DNA of 35,239 nucleotides. It comes from PVC group bacterium (GTDB taxonomy: Bacteria; Auribacterota; Erginobacteria; Erginobacterales; Erginobacteraceae). This document shows positions 9,172 to 17,715 of the stretch, in pieces. The stretch covers positions 1-35,239 of the forward strand of contig PWXJ01000033.1 in the NCBI GenBank assembly GCA_003561965.1, read 5' to 3'. The notes below the pieces were generated by a model. The model was not told the DNA's origin, did not search any database, and saw only the letters and a program-made list of their open reading frames with translations. The position numbers and the translations under genes were made by a program. Positions within the stretch are counted from its first letter, which is position 1, and every line of letters starts with the position of its first letter.

Positions 9172-10278
9172 TCAGGTCGTGTAATAAAAGATGGTGGCGA
9201 AGACCATATCGGCGACGATGATCAGGAAGATATCCATCACCACCGCCCGGGTGGTGGCCTTGCCGACCTCGCTGGCTCCGCCCCGGACCCTGAGCCCGTT
9301 ATGACAGCCGACCAGGACGATGATCAGGGCGAAGAAGACCGACTTGACCAGCCCCTGGCTTATGTCTCCCATTGAGACCGCCTGGTGGGTCTGCCACCAC
9401 CAGCGTTCGAAGGTGAAGCCGAGCGAGAAGATCCCGAGGGCAAAACCTCCCGCCACCCCGGAAAGAAACCCGAGGATGGTCAGGATCGGCATCGAGACCA
9501 GGATGGCCAGGATCTTCGGAGCGACCAGGAATCGGGAGACCGACAGTCCCATCCCCTTCAGGGCGTCGATCTCCTCCGAGACCTTCATCGTCGCCAGCTC
9601 GGCGGTGACCGCCGCCCCGGTCCGGGCGGAGACCACGATCCCGGTCATCACCGCGGCCAGTTCCCGGGCGAAGCCGATCACCACCCCGCTGGCGACCAGG
9701 ATCTCCATCCCGAAGAGCCGCAGCTGGGCCGCCGAGAGCATCGCGATCACCAGCCCGAGGAGGAAGTTGATCAGGCAGACGATCCCGATCGCCGAGGAGC
9801 CCATCGCCTGGATCTCGTCGAGCAGCCCCTTCCAGCGGACCCCCTTCCCTTCCAGGGGAGCGATAAACGACCAGTAGAGGGCGTCGACCACCAGGCCCAG
9901 AGCCTGGCGGAACTCTTCCCAGACCGTCAGCCCCCTGTCCCCCATACGTTCCAGGAAACCGGGACGGGGGGAAGGAGGAGGGAGGGGCTCGAAGTTGGGC
10001 CGCATCAGTTCGAGCAGTTCGGCCGGGCGGCCCGCGGCCCCGACCAGTTTCACCTCGGCCCCGGCCGCCTTCCCCGCCCGGACTGCCCGGATCAGCCAGG
10101 CGCAGCCGGGGCTGTCCAGTTCTTCCAGCCCGGCCAGGTCGATCCGGATCTCCCGGTTGCCCCGGGAAATCATCTCGCCGACATCTCTCAGAAGGGTCCG
10201 GCCCAGTTCGTCGGTCAGCGGTTTACGGATGGGAACGATCACGGACCCGCCGGATTCTAAGCGGACGGAATTGGTCAT
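9172..10278 (-). CDS. mlaE: MlaE-family permease with N-terminal STAS (MlaB-like) domain
   Basis: N-terminal ~100 aa STAS-like region (IRIDLAGLEELDSPGCAWLIRAVRAGKAAGAEVKLVG) followed by MlaE core (ELAAVMTGIVVSARTGAAVTAELATMKVSEEIDALKGMG). Confidence 0.92.
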   Translation of the reverse strand: MTNSVRLESGGSVIVPIRKPLTDELGRTLLRDVGEMISRGNREIRIDLAGLEELDSPGCAWLIRAVRAGKAAGAEVKLVGAAGRPAELLELMRPNFEPLPPPSPRPGFLERMGDRGLTVWEEFRQALGLVVDALYWSFIAPLEGKGVRWKGLLDEIQAMGSSAIGIVCLINFLLGLVIAMLSAAQLRLFGMEILVASGVVIGFARELAAVMTGIVVSARTGAAVTAELATMKVSEEIDALKGMGLSVSRFLVAPKILAILVSMPILTILGFLSGVAGGFALGIFSLGFTFERWWWQTHQAVSMGDISQGLVKSVFFALIIVLVGCHNGLRVRGGASEVGKATTRAVVMDIFLIIVADMVFATIFYYTT

Positions 10279-10316
10279 ATAATTCCGGAGACACGATATC
10301 TAATTGTGGCGGCGAA

Positions 10317-10348
10317 GGTCGGGACAGGCAGTCATCCCGGCGCCGACC
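10317..10348. other. Inverted repeat GGTCGG-N20-CCGACC in the mlaE upstream region
   Basis: GGTCGG 10317-10322 / CCGACC 10343-10348, with inner GGGAC...GTCatCCC pairing. Confidence 0.5.
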
Positions 10349-10474
10349 AAGTAAAAATTATCACGAAAACTCTCTTGAAACTTTGAGGAATTGCCGGCGG
10401 AAGAAGGCAAGATTGATCTTAATATCTACGGGAGAATCGTACTGCTGGAGTGAGATACCCCCGGAGGTCTGGAA

Positions 10475-13400
10475 TTAAGTATTGTCTCCCTGTAATTCCT
10501 CCTTCTCCATCCGGATCCGGCAGGCCTCGGAGCGGGTCAGCTCGAAACGGTCGAGGACTTTTTCCTGAACCACCTGCATATAGAGGAAGATCCCGGGGGT
10601 GATGAAGAGGGTGACCACCTGGGCGAAGGCCAGCCCGCCGACGATCAGCAGCCCCAGGGGGCGGCGGGCGGCAGCGTCGGCCCCCAGCCCGATGGCGATC
10701 GGGAGCGCCCCCATAATGGTCGAGCCGCCGGTCATCAGGATCGGGCGGAAGCGGGTCAGGCAGGCGTCGTAAATGGAATCGAAGGCGTTCTTCCCTTCCT
10801 CCATATTCTGCTTGGCAAAGTCGACCATCATAATCCCGTTCTTGGAGACGATCCCCAGGAGCATAAACATCCCGATGTAGGCGTAGAGCGAGAGCTCGGA
10901 ACCGAAGATGTAGAGGGTGAAGAGCCCCCCGACCGCCGCCGGGGGCAGGGTGGTCAGCACGGTGAAGGGGTGGATGTAACTCTCGTAGAGGATGCCGAGG
11001 ATCACGTACATAATGAAGACCGAGACCAGCATCAGGACGGCCAGGCTGTGGACCGCCTCCTCGAACTCCTGGGCCGTCCCCTGGGTCAACCCCCCCACCT
11101 CGGGGGGAACGATTTCACCGGCCAGGTTCTTGAGGGCGGCGGTGGCGTCGCCCAGGGCCACCCCCTCGGCCAGGTTGTAGGAGATGGTGGCGGCGTTGAG
11201 CTGGTTGTAGTGGGGGACGTTGGAGGGGGCGACCGTCTCCTCCCAGCGGGCGACCGCCGCCAGGGGGACCAGCTTCCCGCTGACCGGGGAACGGACGTGG
11301 ACCCGGGAGAGGTCCCGGGGCCGGCGGCGGAACCGGTCGTCGAGGGAGAGGATCACCCAGTACTGGTCGATATCGGTCAGGTAGGTGGTGGCCTGTCCCT
11401 TGGCGAAGGCCAGGGCCAATGTGTTCTCGATGTCGGCCGCGGTGATCCCCAGGTAGGAGGCCCGGTCGCGGAGGAGCTCGACGTTGACCTGGGGGAGGTC
11501 GATCTTGACGCTGTTCTGGACCCCGGCGAAGTAGGGCAGTTCCTTCATCCGCTCTTCCAGCTCCAGGGCCGCCGCGTAAACCTTATCCTTGTCCTCCCCG
11601 GTCAGGACGTAGGAATACATACTCCCCAGGGCGGTGGTCTCGGCCCCGGCGCTGAGCAGCAACGAGGGCATCGGCATCAGGAATACCATCCCCAGGTGAG
11701 CTACCGATTCCAGGGACTGGTTGATCTCCGCCACCACCCGCTCGATCGGGGGGCGGACGGCGGGCGGTTTCAGGGTGGCGATCACCATCCCGGTGGACTG
11801 GTCGGCCCCGGTCTGGACCCCGGTGACGGTGAAGAGGTCCTCGATCGCCGGGTTGGTCAGGACCACCCGGTTGAGCTCGTCCTGGAAATATTGAATCTGC
11901 TCGGAGGAAGTCCCCTGGAGGGCGAGAAACTGTCCGTAGAGGAGGCCGCTGTCGCCGATCGGCATAAAGGTCTTGGGGAGGACGGCAAAGAAGTAGACGA
12001 TCCCGGCCAGGCAGGCCAACCAGCCGAGCACGGAGAAGTACTTCCGCTTCAGGACCCAGAGGAGGAGCCTACCGTAAAACCCCCGGACCGACCCGATAAT
12101 CCGGTCGGCCAGCTTCTCCATCCGGGTCTTGACCGACTTGCCCCCTTTCAGGACCCGGGCGCACATCATCGGGGAGAGGGTGAGGGCGACCACGGTGGAG
12201 ACGGCGACGGCGATGATCACGGTCAGGGCGAACTCCCGGAAGTTCCTCCCCACCACCCCGGCCATAAAGACCAGGGGGATGAAGACAACCATCAGGGCGA
12301 CCGAGGTGGAGATCACCGTCCCGGTGATCTCCTCCATACTCCTGATCGCCGCCCCCAGGGGCTTCATCCCCGCCTGGACGTGGCGGACGGTGTTCTCCAG
12401 GACCACGATGGCGTCGTCGACCAGGAAGCCGATCGAGAGGGTGAGGGCCATCAGGGAGAGGTTGTCGAGGCTGAAGCCGGCGAAGAGCATCACCAGGAAG
12501 GTCCCGAAGAGGGTGACCGGGAGGACGGTGGCCGGGACGGCGGTATCGGAAGCCCGGCCGAGGAAGAGAAAGATGATCAGGACCACCAGGACCAGGGCGA
12601 TCACGATCGTGGTCTTGACGTCGAAGATCGACTCGGAGATCTGGATCGCCTGGTCGTAGAAGATCGAGGTCCGGATCGACCCGGGCAGGGTGGGCTCGAT
12701 CTCCTCCAGCAGCTTCCTCACCTCCCGGGAGAGGGCCACGGTGTTGGCCCCGGCCGAACGGGTGGCGGCCACGATCACCGCCCCGGTCCGCATCCCTTCC
12801 TCCGGGCTCCCGAAGGTGATGTTGACCACGTCGCTGGAGAGGCTGTCGATCGCCCGGCCGACGTCCCGGATCCTCACCGGCCCCCGGTCCCGGTAGGCGA
12901 CGATGATCTCCTCGTACTCGGAGGGCCGGGTCAGCTGTCCCTTCGGCTCGATAGCGAACGCGTGGTAACGGCCGCTGAGGTCCCCGCCCGGGGTGGTGAC
13001 GGTGGCCTGATTGAGGGCTCCATAAACCTGGTCAAGCCCGAGATCGAGGGCGGCCAGCTTCTCCGGGTCGACCAGGATCCGGATCGCCCGCTTGGCCCCG
13101 TAGATGTTGACCTTGGCGATCCCCGAGATCATATTTATCCGCTGGCCGATCGAGCGGTGAGCGTAATCGTAAAGGTCGCCGCTGGTCATCGTCTCCGACT
13201 CGACCATTATGTAGATGATCGGCTGGTCGGAAGGGTTGAACTTGTCGTAGATCGGGGGCATCGGCAGCGGGGGGAGGTTGCCCTGGGCCCGGGTGATCGC
13301 CGCCTGGACGTCGGGGGCGGCCAGGTCGACGTCCTTGTCGAGGTCGAAGGTCAAAGAGATGGTGGTGATCCCCGGCTTGTTGTCGGAGAAGATGGTCTGG

Positions 13401-13630
13401 AGGCCGGGGATCTGCATACACTCCTCCTCCAGGGGGGAGGCCACGGCCGAGGCCATCAGTTCCGGGCTGGCCCCGGGATAGAGGGCGGTGATGGTGATCA
13501 CCGGGTAGTCGACCGAGGGGAGGTCGCTGATCGGCAGCTGGGTGTAGGCGACAAAGCCGCCCAGCAGCAGGCTGATCGTGATCAGGACGGTCATCACCGG
13601 CCGGCGGATGAATTTTTCCGAGAACGCCAT
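10475..13630 (-). CDS. RND multidrug efflux transporter, HAE1/AcrB-MdtB type
   Basis: 1051 aa; FIRRPVMTVLITISLLLGG, PGASPELMASAVASPLEEE, GFLVDDAIVVLENTVRH, LLGIVSKNGIMMVDFA. Confidence 0.97.
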   Translation of the reverse strand: MAFSEKFIRRPVMTVLITISLLLGGFVAYTQLPISDLPSVDYPVITITALYPGASPELMASAVASPLEEECMQIPGLQTIFSDNKPGITTISLTFDLDKDVDLAAPDVQAAITRAQGNLPPLPMPPIYDKFNPSDQPIIYIMVESETMTSGDLYDYAHRSIGQRINMISGIAKVNIYGAKRAIRILVDPEKLAALDLGLDQVYGALNQATVTTPGGDLSGRYHAFAIEPKGQLTRPSEYEEIIVAYRDRGPVRIRDVGRAIDSLSSDVVNITFGSPEEGMRTGAVIVAATRSAGANTVALSREVRKLLEEIEPTLPGSIRTSIFYDQAIQISESIFDVKTTIVIALVLVVLIIFLFLGRASDTAVPATVLPVTLFGTFLVMLFAGFSLDNLSLMALTLSIGFLVDDAIVVLENTVRHVQAGMKPLGAAIRSMEEITGTVISTSVALMVVFIPLVFMAGVVGRNFREFALTVIIAVAVSTVVALTLSPMMCARVLKGGKSVKTRMEKLADRIIGSVRGFYGRLLLWVLKRKYFSVLGWLACLAGIVYFFAVLPKTFMPIGDSGLLYGQFLALQGTSSEQIQYFQDELNRVVLTNPAIEDLFTVTGVQTGADQSTGMVIATLKPPAVRPPIERVVAEINQSLESVAHLGMVFLMPMPSLLLSAGAETTALGSMYSYVLTGEDKDKVYAAALELEERMKELPYFAGVQNSVKIDLPQVNVELLRDRASYLGITAADIENTLALAFAKGQATTYLTDIDQYWVILSLDDRFRRRPRDLSRVHVRSPVSGKLVPLAAVARWEETVAPSNVPHYNQLNAATISYNLAEGVALGDATAALKNLAGEIVPPEVGGLTQGTAQEFEEAVHSLAVLMLVSVFIMYVILGILYESYIHPFTVLTTLPPAAVGGLFTLYIFGSELSLYAYIGMFMLLGIVSKNGIMMVDFAKQNMEEGKNAFDSIYDACLTRFRPILMTGGSTIMGALPIAIGLGADAAARRPLGLLIVGGLAFAQVVTLFITPGIFLYMQVVQEKVLDRFELTRSEACRIRMEKEELQGDNT

Positions 13631-13684
13631 TTTATTTTTTCCTGCGGAAAAACTATCTTAAGAGCACTCTGCCCACTGCCTGAA

Positions 13685-13713
13685 TCCGCCATAGCCCGAA
13701 GGGCGACGGCGGA
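13685..13713. repeat. 29-nt REP-like hairpin TCCGCC-ATA-GCCC-GAA-GGGC-GAC-GGCGGA
   Basis: 27/29 identical to 8342-8370; embedded between heptamer-type repeats. Confidence 0.9.
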
Positions 13714-13716
13714 ACT

Positions 13717-13792
13717 GCCCACTGATTACTACTCCCCACTGCCTACTGCCCACTGCCCACTGATTACTACTCCCCACTGCCTACTGCCCACT
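13717..13792 (-). repeat. Heptamer-derived array containing a perfect 38-bp tandem duplication (GCCCACTGATTACTACTCCCCACTGCCTACTGCCCACT x2)
   Basis: Copies 13717-13754 and 13755-13792; array runs up to the adaptor TAG stop (13795-13797). Confidence 0.93.
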
Positions 13793-13794
13793 CC

Positions 13795-15045
13795 CTACCT
13801 GGTCTGGGGATTGAAATCCACCGGGATATCCGGGGAGAGGCGGTCGACCCGGCCGGTCCGCTCCAGGTGGGGGGGGTGGCGCCGGGGCGGGGCGGTCCGG
13901 GGCGTGACCGGCCGGTCCTCCGGGTCGAGGATCTGGACCCGGACGCCGGGGGAGAGGCCGAGCTGGCCGAAGGTCACCACCAGCTCCCCCTCCTCCACCC
14001 CCTCATTGATCACCAGGTATTCCTCCTCCATCAGGCCGACCTCGATCTCGTCCCTCAGTTCGGCGGTATTGTCTTCAGCGACCACGAAAAGGTAGAGTCC
14101 CTTCTGGCCGAGCTGAACGGCGGATGCCGGGACCAGGACGGCGTCCGTCTGGGTGTAGAGGATCAACCGGACGGTGACGTACTGGCCGGGCCAGAGCCTC
14201 CGTTCCGGGTTGGGGACCAGGGCCCGCAGGGCGATCGTCCCGGTGGCCTCGTCGACCAGGTTGTCGATCAGTTTCAGCTCCCCCGGATAGGGGGCGGCGG
14301 GGTCGCCGGGCGGGGTGACCTCAACCCGGAGGGAACCTTCGGCCATCCACTTCCGGACCTCGGGGACCCGGATCTCGGGGAGGGTGAAGTCGGCGTAGAG
14401 GGGGTCGATCGACCGGATCCGGACCAGGGTTCCGCTATTGGCGGTGACCACGTTGCCGGGGTCGATCAGGCGCTTCCCCGCCACCCCCGCGGAGGGGGCG
14501 GCGATCGTGCAGTAGCCGAGATCGACCTCGGCCTGCTCCACCAAAGCCCGGTTGAGGGCGACCTGGGCTTCGGCGGCCTCGACCTGGGTCTGGAGAATGT
14601 CGAACTCCTGGCGGGAGATCAACTCCCGGGCCAGCAGAGGTCGGTTCCGTTCGAGGGTCTGCCGTTTCAGCTTCAGGTCCGCCTCGGCGGAGGCCAGGGA
14701 CGCCCGGGCCCGGTCAAGGGCGGCCCGGTACTCCCGGGGGTCGATGGTGAAGAGGAGGTCGCCCTTCTCGATCTCGGTCCCCTCCTCGAAGTGGACCTCG
14801 AGGATCTTCCCGGTCACCTGGGAGACGATATCGACCGAGCGGGGGGAGACCAGGTTGCCGAAGTTCTCCAGGTAGATCGGGACGTCCCGGGTGACGGCGG
14901 CCGCCGCCTGGACCGGACGGGGCGGGATCTCGGGGGCCGGCTGCTCTTTGGCGCAGCCGAACAGCGCCAGGAGAATCGGAGCCAGCGGGAGCAAGAAAGC
15001 CGCCGGGAAGGGCCGGTGGTTCAGGGGATCCGAGAATTTTTTCAT
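13795..15045 (-). CDS. RND efflux periplasmic adaptor (membrane fusion) lipoprotein
   Basis: Start at ATG 15043-15045 (MKKFSDPL) preceded by GAGGAAA; lipobox ALFGC; GKILEVHFEEGTEIEKGDLLFTIDPREY; TIAAPSAGVAGKRLIDPGNVV. Confidence 0.93.
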   Translation of the reverse strand: MKKFSDPLNHRPFPAAFLLPLAPILLALFGCAKEQPAPEIPPRPVQAAAAVTRDVPIYLENFGNLVSPRSVDIVSQVTGKILEVHFEEGTEIEKGDLLFTIDPREYRAALDRARASLASAEADLKLKRQTLERNRPLLARELISRQEFDILQTQVEAAEAQVALNRALVEQAEVDLGYCTIAAPSAGVAGKRLIDPGNVVTANSGTLVRIRSIDPLYADFTLPEIRVPEVRKWMAEGSLRVEVTPPGDPAAPYPGELKLIDNLVDEATGTIALRALVPNPERRLWPGQYVTVRLILYTQTDAVLVPASAVQLGQKGLYLFVVAEDNTAELRDEIEVGLMEEEYLVINEGVEEGELVVTFGQLGLSPGVRVQILDPEDRPVTPRTAPPRRHPPHLERTGRVDRLSPDIPVDFNPQTR

Positions 15046-15114
15046 CGGGCGTTTCCTCGTCACTTAGATAGTTGGCGGTAACAATCCGGCCGGAAAACCC
15101 GGACCGGGCATATC

Positions 15115-16575
15115 TTATTCTCCCGCTCCCGGCGGAACGGCCGCCCCCTCCCGGGTCAGGGTCCCGGCGGCGTGGGCCAGTTCGGCCAGGGCGACAAAGA
15201 CGCCCCTTTCCGAGGCGATCAGCTGGCTCCGGGCGGCGGAGAGCGCGGACTGGGACTGGAGGAGGTCGAGGATGCTCTTCAGCCCCGACTCGTATCCTTC
15301 CCGGGCCAATTCGTACGACTCCCGGGCGGAATCGAGAAACGCCCGGCTATAAGTATGTTTCCGGACCGCGGTATTGTAGGCGTAGTAGCGGGTCCAGATC
15401 TCGGCGGCGGCGCCGAGTTCGGCCGCGGCCAGTTCCTCCCGGGCCGCGTCCCGCTCGGCCGCGGCCTGGCGGGCCAGCTCCCGGTCGGCGAAACCGGTGA
15501 AGATATCCCACTTCAGGGCCAGGTAGCCGGTGTAGGAGTAGCTGTCGTCGTAGAGTTCGGGGCCGCGGTTGTAACCGTACCAGAGATGGTCGGCCCTTCC
15601 CCCGAGATTGAGGGAAGGGTAGAGGGCGGAGCGGGCGGCCGAGGCCGCGGACTGACGGGAACGGAGGCCGGCCCGGAGGGCGGCGATATCCGGCCGGAGC
15701 CGGAGCCCATCCTCGACCAGGAGAGCGAGATCGCCCTCCGGCAGCTCGGGGGGGATCTCGGCGTCCGGCCCGGCGATCTCGTATTCGGTCCCGGCGGGGA
15801 AACCGAGCAACCGGGTCAGTTCGGCCCGGGCGGCCTCCAGTCCTCCCCGAGCCTGCTCCAGCCGGTAGAGAGCGTCCTGGTAGGAAGAGCCGGCCTGGAG
15901 CTTGTCCAGTTTCGAGGAGAGACCGGCCTGGAACCTCTCCCGGGCGGCTTCGTCGGCGGTCCGGGCGTCTTCGACGTCCGCCTCGGCGGCCTGGAGAGCG
16001 GCCTCGGCACTGTTCAATCCGTAATAAGCTTTCTGCACTTCCAGAAGCAGATTCTGAAGCGAACGGTTAAAGGAGAAATTGGCGGCCAGCAACGCCTGCC
16101 GGGCCTCCTCGATCCCCCCGGAGACACCGCCGAAGTCGAAAAGCAGATAGGTCAGTTCCAGGGCCGGGCCGTAGGTGAAGACGTCCTGGTCGGCGTCAAT
16201 CCCGAGAACCTCGGTCTGGAGGTTGAAATGATCCCGGCGGTAGTTCACCGAACCGGAGACGCTCAGCCGGGGATAGCGGAGGCTCTCCGCCCGGCCGAGG
16301 CCGGCGGCCGCGGCCCGGGCCTGGTTCCAGGCCTTCCGGGTGGAGGGACTGTTGGCCAGGGCGATATCGACGCACCGGGCCAGGGTCAGGGGTTGAGAGA
16401 GATCGGGCGGCGGCCCCGGGAGCGGTTCCGGATCGCGGGCGGCTTCCCGCCGGGCCCAATCCGGCGGGGTCCAGGGGGAGTCGGGCGCTCCGGGGGGGGC
16501 GACCGACCGGCAGCCCCCGATGAGGAGGGCCAGGCCGAACAGAAGCGCCAGGGCGAGAAAACTCGGTTTGTTCAT
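15115..16575 (-). CDS. TolC-like outer-membrane efflux lipoprotein (OMF)
   Basis: Lipobox LIGGC; duplicated OEP pattern (ARCVDIALANSPSTRKAWNQARAAAAGLGRAESLRYPRLSVSGSV...; LYPSLNLGGRADHLWYGYN...). Confidence 0.92.
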   Translation of the reverse strand: MNKPSFLALALLFGLALLIGGCRSVAPPGAPDSPWTPPDWARREAARDPEPLPGPPPDLSQPLTLARCVDIALANSPSTRKAWNQARAAAAGLGRAESLRYPRLSVSGSVNYRRDHFNLQTEVLGIDADQDVFTYGPALELTYLLFDFGGVSGGIEEARQALLAANFSFNRSLQNLLLEVQKAYYGLNSAEAALQAAEADVEDARTADEAARERFQAGLSSKLDKLQAGSSYQDALYRLEQARGGLEAARAELTRLLGFPAGTEYEIAGPDAEIPPELPEGDLALLVEDGLRLRPDIAALRAGLRSRQSAASAARSALYPSLNLGGRADHLWYGYNRGPELYDDSYSYTGYLALKWDIFTGFADRELARQAAAERDAAREELAAAELGAAAEIWTRYYAYNTAVRKHTYSRAFLDSARESYELAREGYESGLKSILDLLQSQSALSAARSQLIASERGVFVALAELAHAAGTLTREGAAVPPGAGE

Positions 16576-16670
16576 TGTGATTCGGTATCCCCCGGTGGCG
16601 CCGGGCCCGGCCGGTTAATCCGTGAAAGGCAGTTAGAAATCAGAGATTAGCAGACAACCGCCCGGTGGCA

Positions 16671-16716
16671 AGAAAAAACCGACTCAGAAAAAACCAACTC
16701 AGAAAAAAACCGACTC
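16671..16716 (-). repeat. 15/15/16-nt tandem repeat AGAAAAAACC(G/A)ACTC x3 (coding strand GAGTCGGTTTTTTCT)
   Basis: Units 16671-16685, 16686-16700, 16701-16716; overlaps TGA (16715-16717) of the upstream CDS. Confidence 0.9.
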
Positions 16717-17128
16717 AGTCCTCTTCGAAGGTGGCGTTGCCCTCCTCGTCGACCCGGAGGGTCCCCTCGATAGTGGCCCGGCGGGGACTGCGGTCTCTGG
16801 CCACCCGGGAACGGTCGAGGTAGAGGCTGACTTCCACCCGGCCGCAGTCGATCACGGCTTCCAGAAAGAGCCGGGTCCCGTCACCGGCGTAAAACCTCTC
16901 GCTCCACTCGGTAACCCCGGGATCCCTCTCCGTCCGGGTGTTCCCGTTTCTGTCCAGATACTGAACGCGGGAGAGGCATTCCGGACCGCCTTCGATCATC
17001 TCCACCCGGTACTCGACCCTGACCTGTCCGTCGTCCACGTCGCTCCGGCTTCCGCCGCAGGCGCACGGGAGAAGCGGAAGGAGACCGGAGAGGATAACCG
17101 GGATAAATCTGCCGATGTTATTTCTCAT
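16715..17128 (-). CDS. Small lipoprotein resembling MmpS-type RND accessory proteins
   Basis: Signal and lipobox-like LPCAC; VEYRVE...CLSRVQYLDRNGNTRTERDPGVTEWSERFYAGDGTRLFLEAVIDCGRVEVSLYLDRSRVARDRSPRRATIEGTL; immediately 5' of OMF-adaptor-RND genes. Confidence 0.6.
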   Translation of the reverse strand: MRNNIGRFIPVILSGLLPLLPCACGGSRSDVDDGQVRVEYRVEMIEGGPECLSRVQYLDRNGNTRTERDPGVTEWSERFYAGDGTRLFLEAVIDCGRVEVSLYLDRSRVARDRSPRRATIEGTLRVDEEGNATFEED

Positions 17129-17179
17129 ATTTGTTTTCCCTCCTGCCGGAGTGGTTGCCGGCGGCTGATCTTAACACGG

Positions 17180-17194
17180 ACCGCCCCGGGCGGT
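17180..17194. terminator. Perfect hairpin ACCGCCC-C-GGGCGGT touching the stop codon of the CDS at 17194
   Basis: Palindrome 17180-17194; the loop is very tight and there is no clear T-run, so terminator function is uncertain. Confidence 0.35.
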
Positions 17195-17688
17195 CAACGG
17201 ACGGTGAAGCCGGCCCGGGCCAGTAAAGCCCCGTCGAGTTCGACCTCGACCCGCCAGCGGCCGAGGAAACGGCGGGGCCCGATCGGGCCGAGGGGGAGCG
17301 GGAGCCACTCCTCGCCCCGCAGCTCCAGCCAGGACCAGGCCCGATAACCCCCGCCGGGAGAAGTAAACTCCCGGCGGCAGATCTCCTGGACCCCGCCCCG
17401 GGGATTGACCCAGCGGAAAGTCAGAACCCGCTCCCCGGGCTCGACCTCGTCGATCAGGATCGTGGCGTAGATCACCTCGGCGAAATTGAACTCTTCCCGG
17501 CTCCCCCGCTGATCGAAACCGGCCGGGGAGGAATCGAGCAGGAGGACGGCCCGGCGGGCGGAAAGCTCTTCCCCCGGCGGGTGGGCCGGGACGGGGAGCC
17601 GGGGCGAGGGGAGGATTACAATCGACGCGACCCCAGCCGCCAGGAGGACCGAGACGACCAGAAGGGGCAGGTGGAGGAGATTCTTCAC
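17194..17688 (-). CDS. Hypothetical secreted or membrane-anchored protein with Ig-like/DUF2914-like C-terminus
   Basis: N-terminal TM/signal MKNLLHLPLLVVSVLLAAGVASIVIL; beta-rich ...FLGRWRVEVELDGALLARAGFTVR. Confidence 0.6.
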   Translation of the reverse strand: MKNLLHLPLLVVSVLLAAGVASIVILPSPRLPVPAHPPGEELSARRAVLLLDSSPAGFDQRGSREEFNFAEVIYATILIDEVEPGERVLTFRWVNPRGGVQEICRREFTSPGGGYRAWSWLELRGEEWLPLPLGPIGPRRFLGRWRVEVELDGALLARAGFTVR

Positions 17689-17715
17689 CGGCGACGCCTC
17701 GGCCCCGGACCGGCT

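Noticed and set aside
10970-14095. 1041-aa plus-strand ORF opposite the RND pump and adaptor
   Set aside because: Same artefact (His/Asp/Gln/Gly-rich translation). It spans two good minus genes and the intergenic repeat array.
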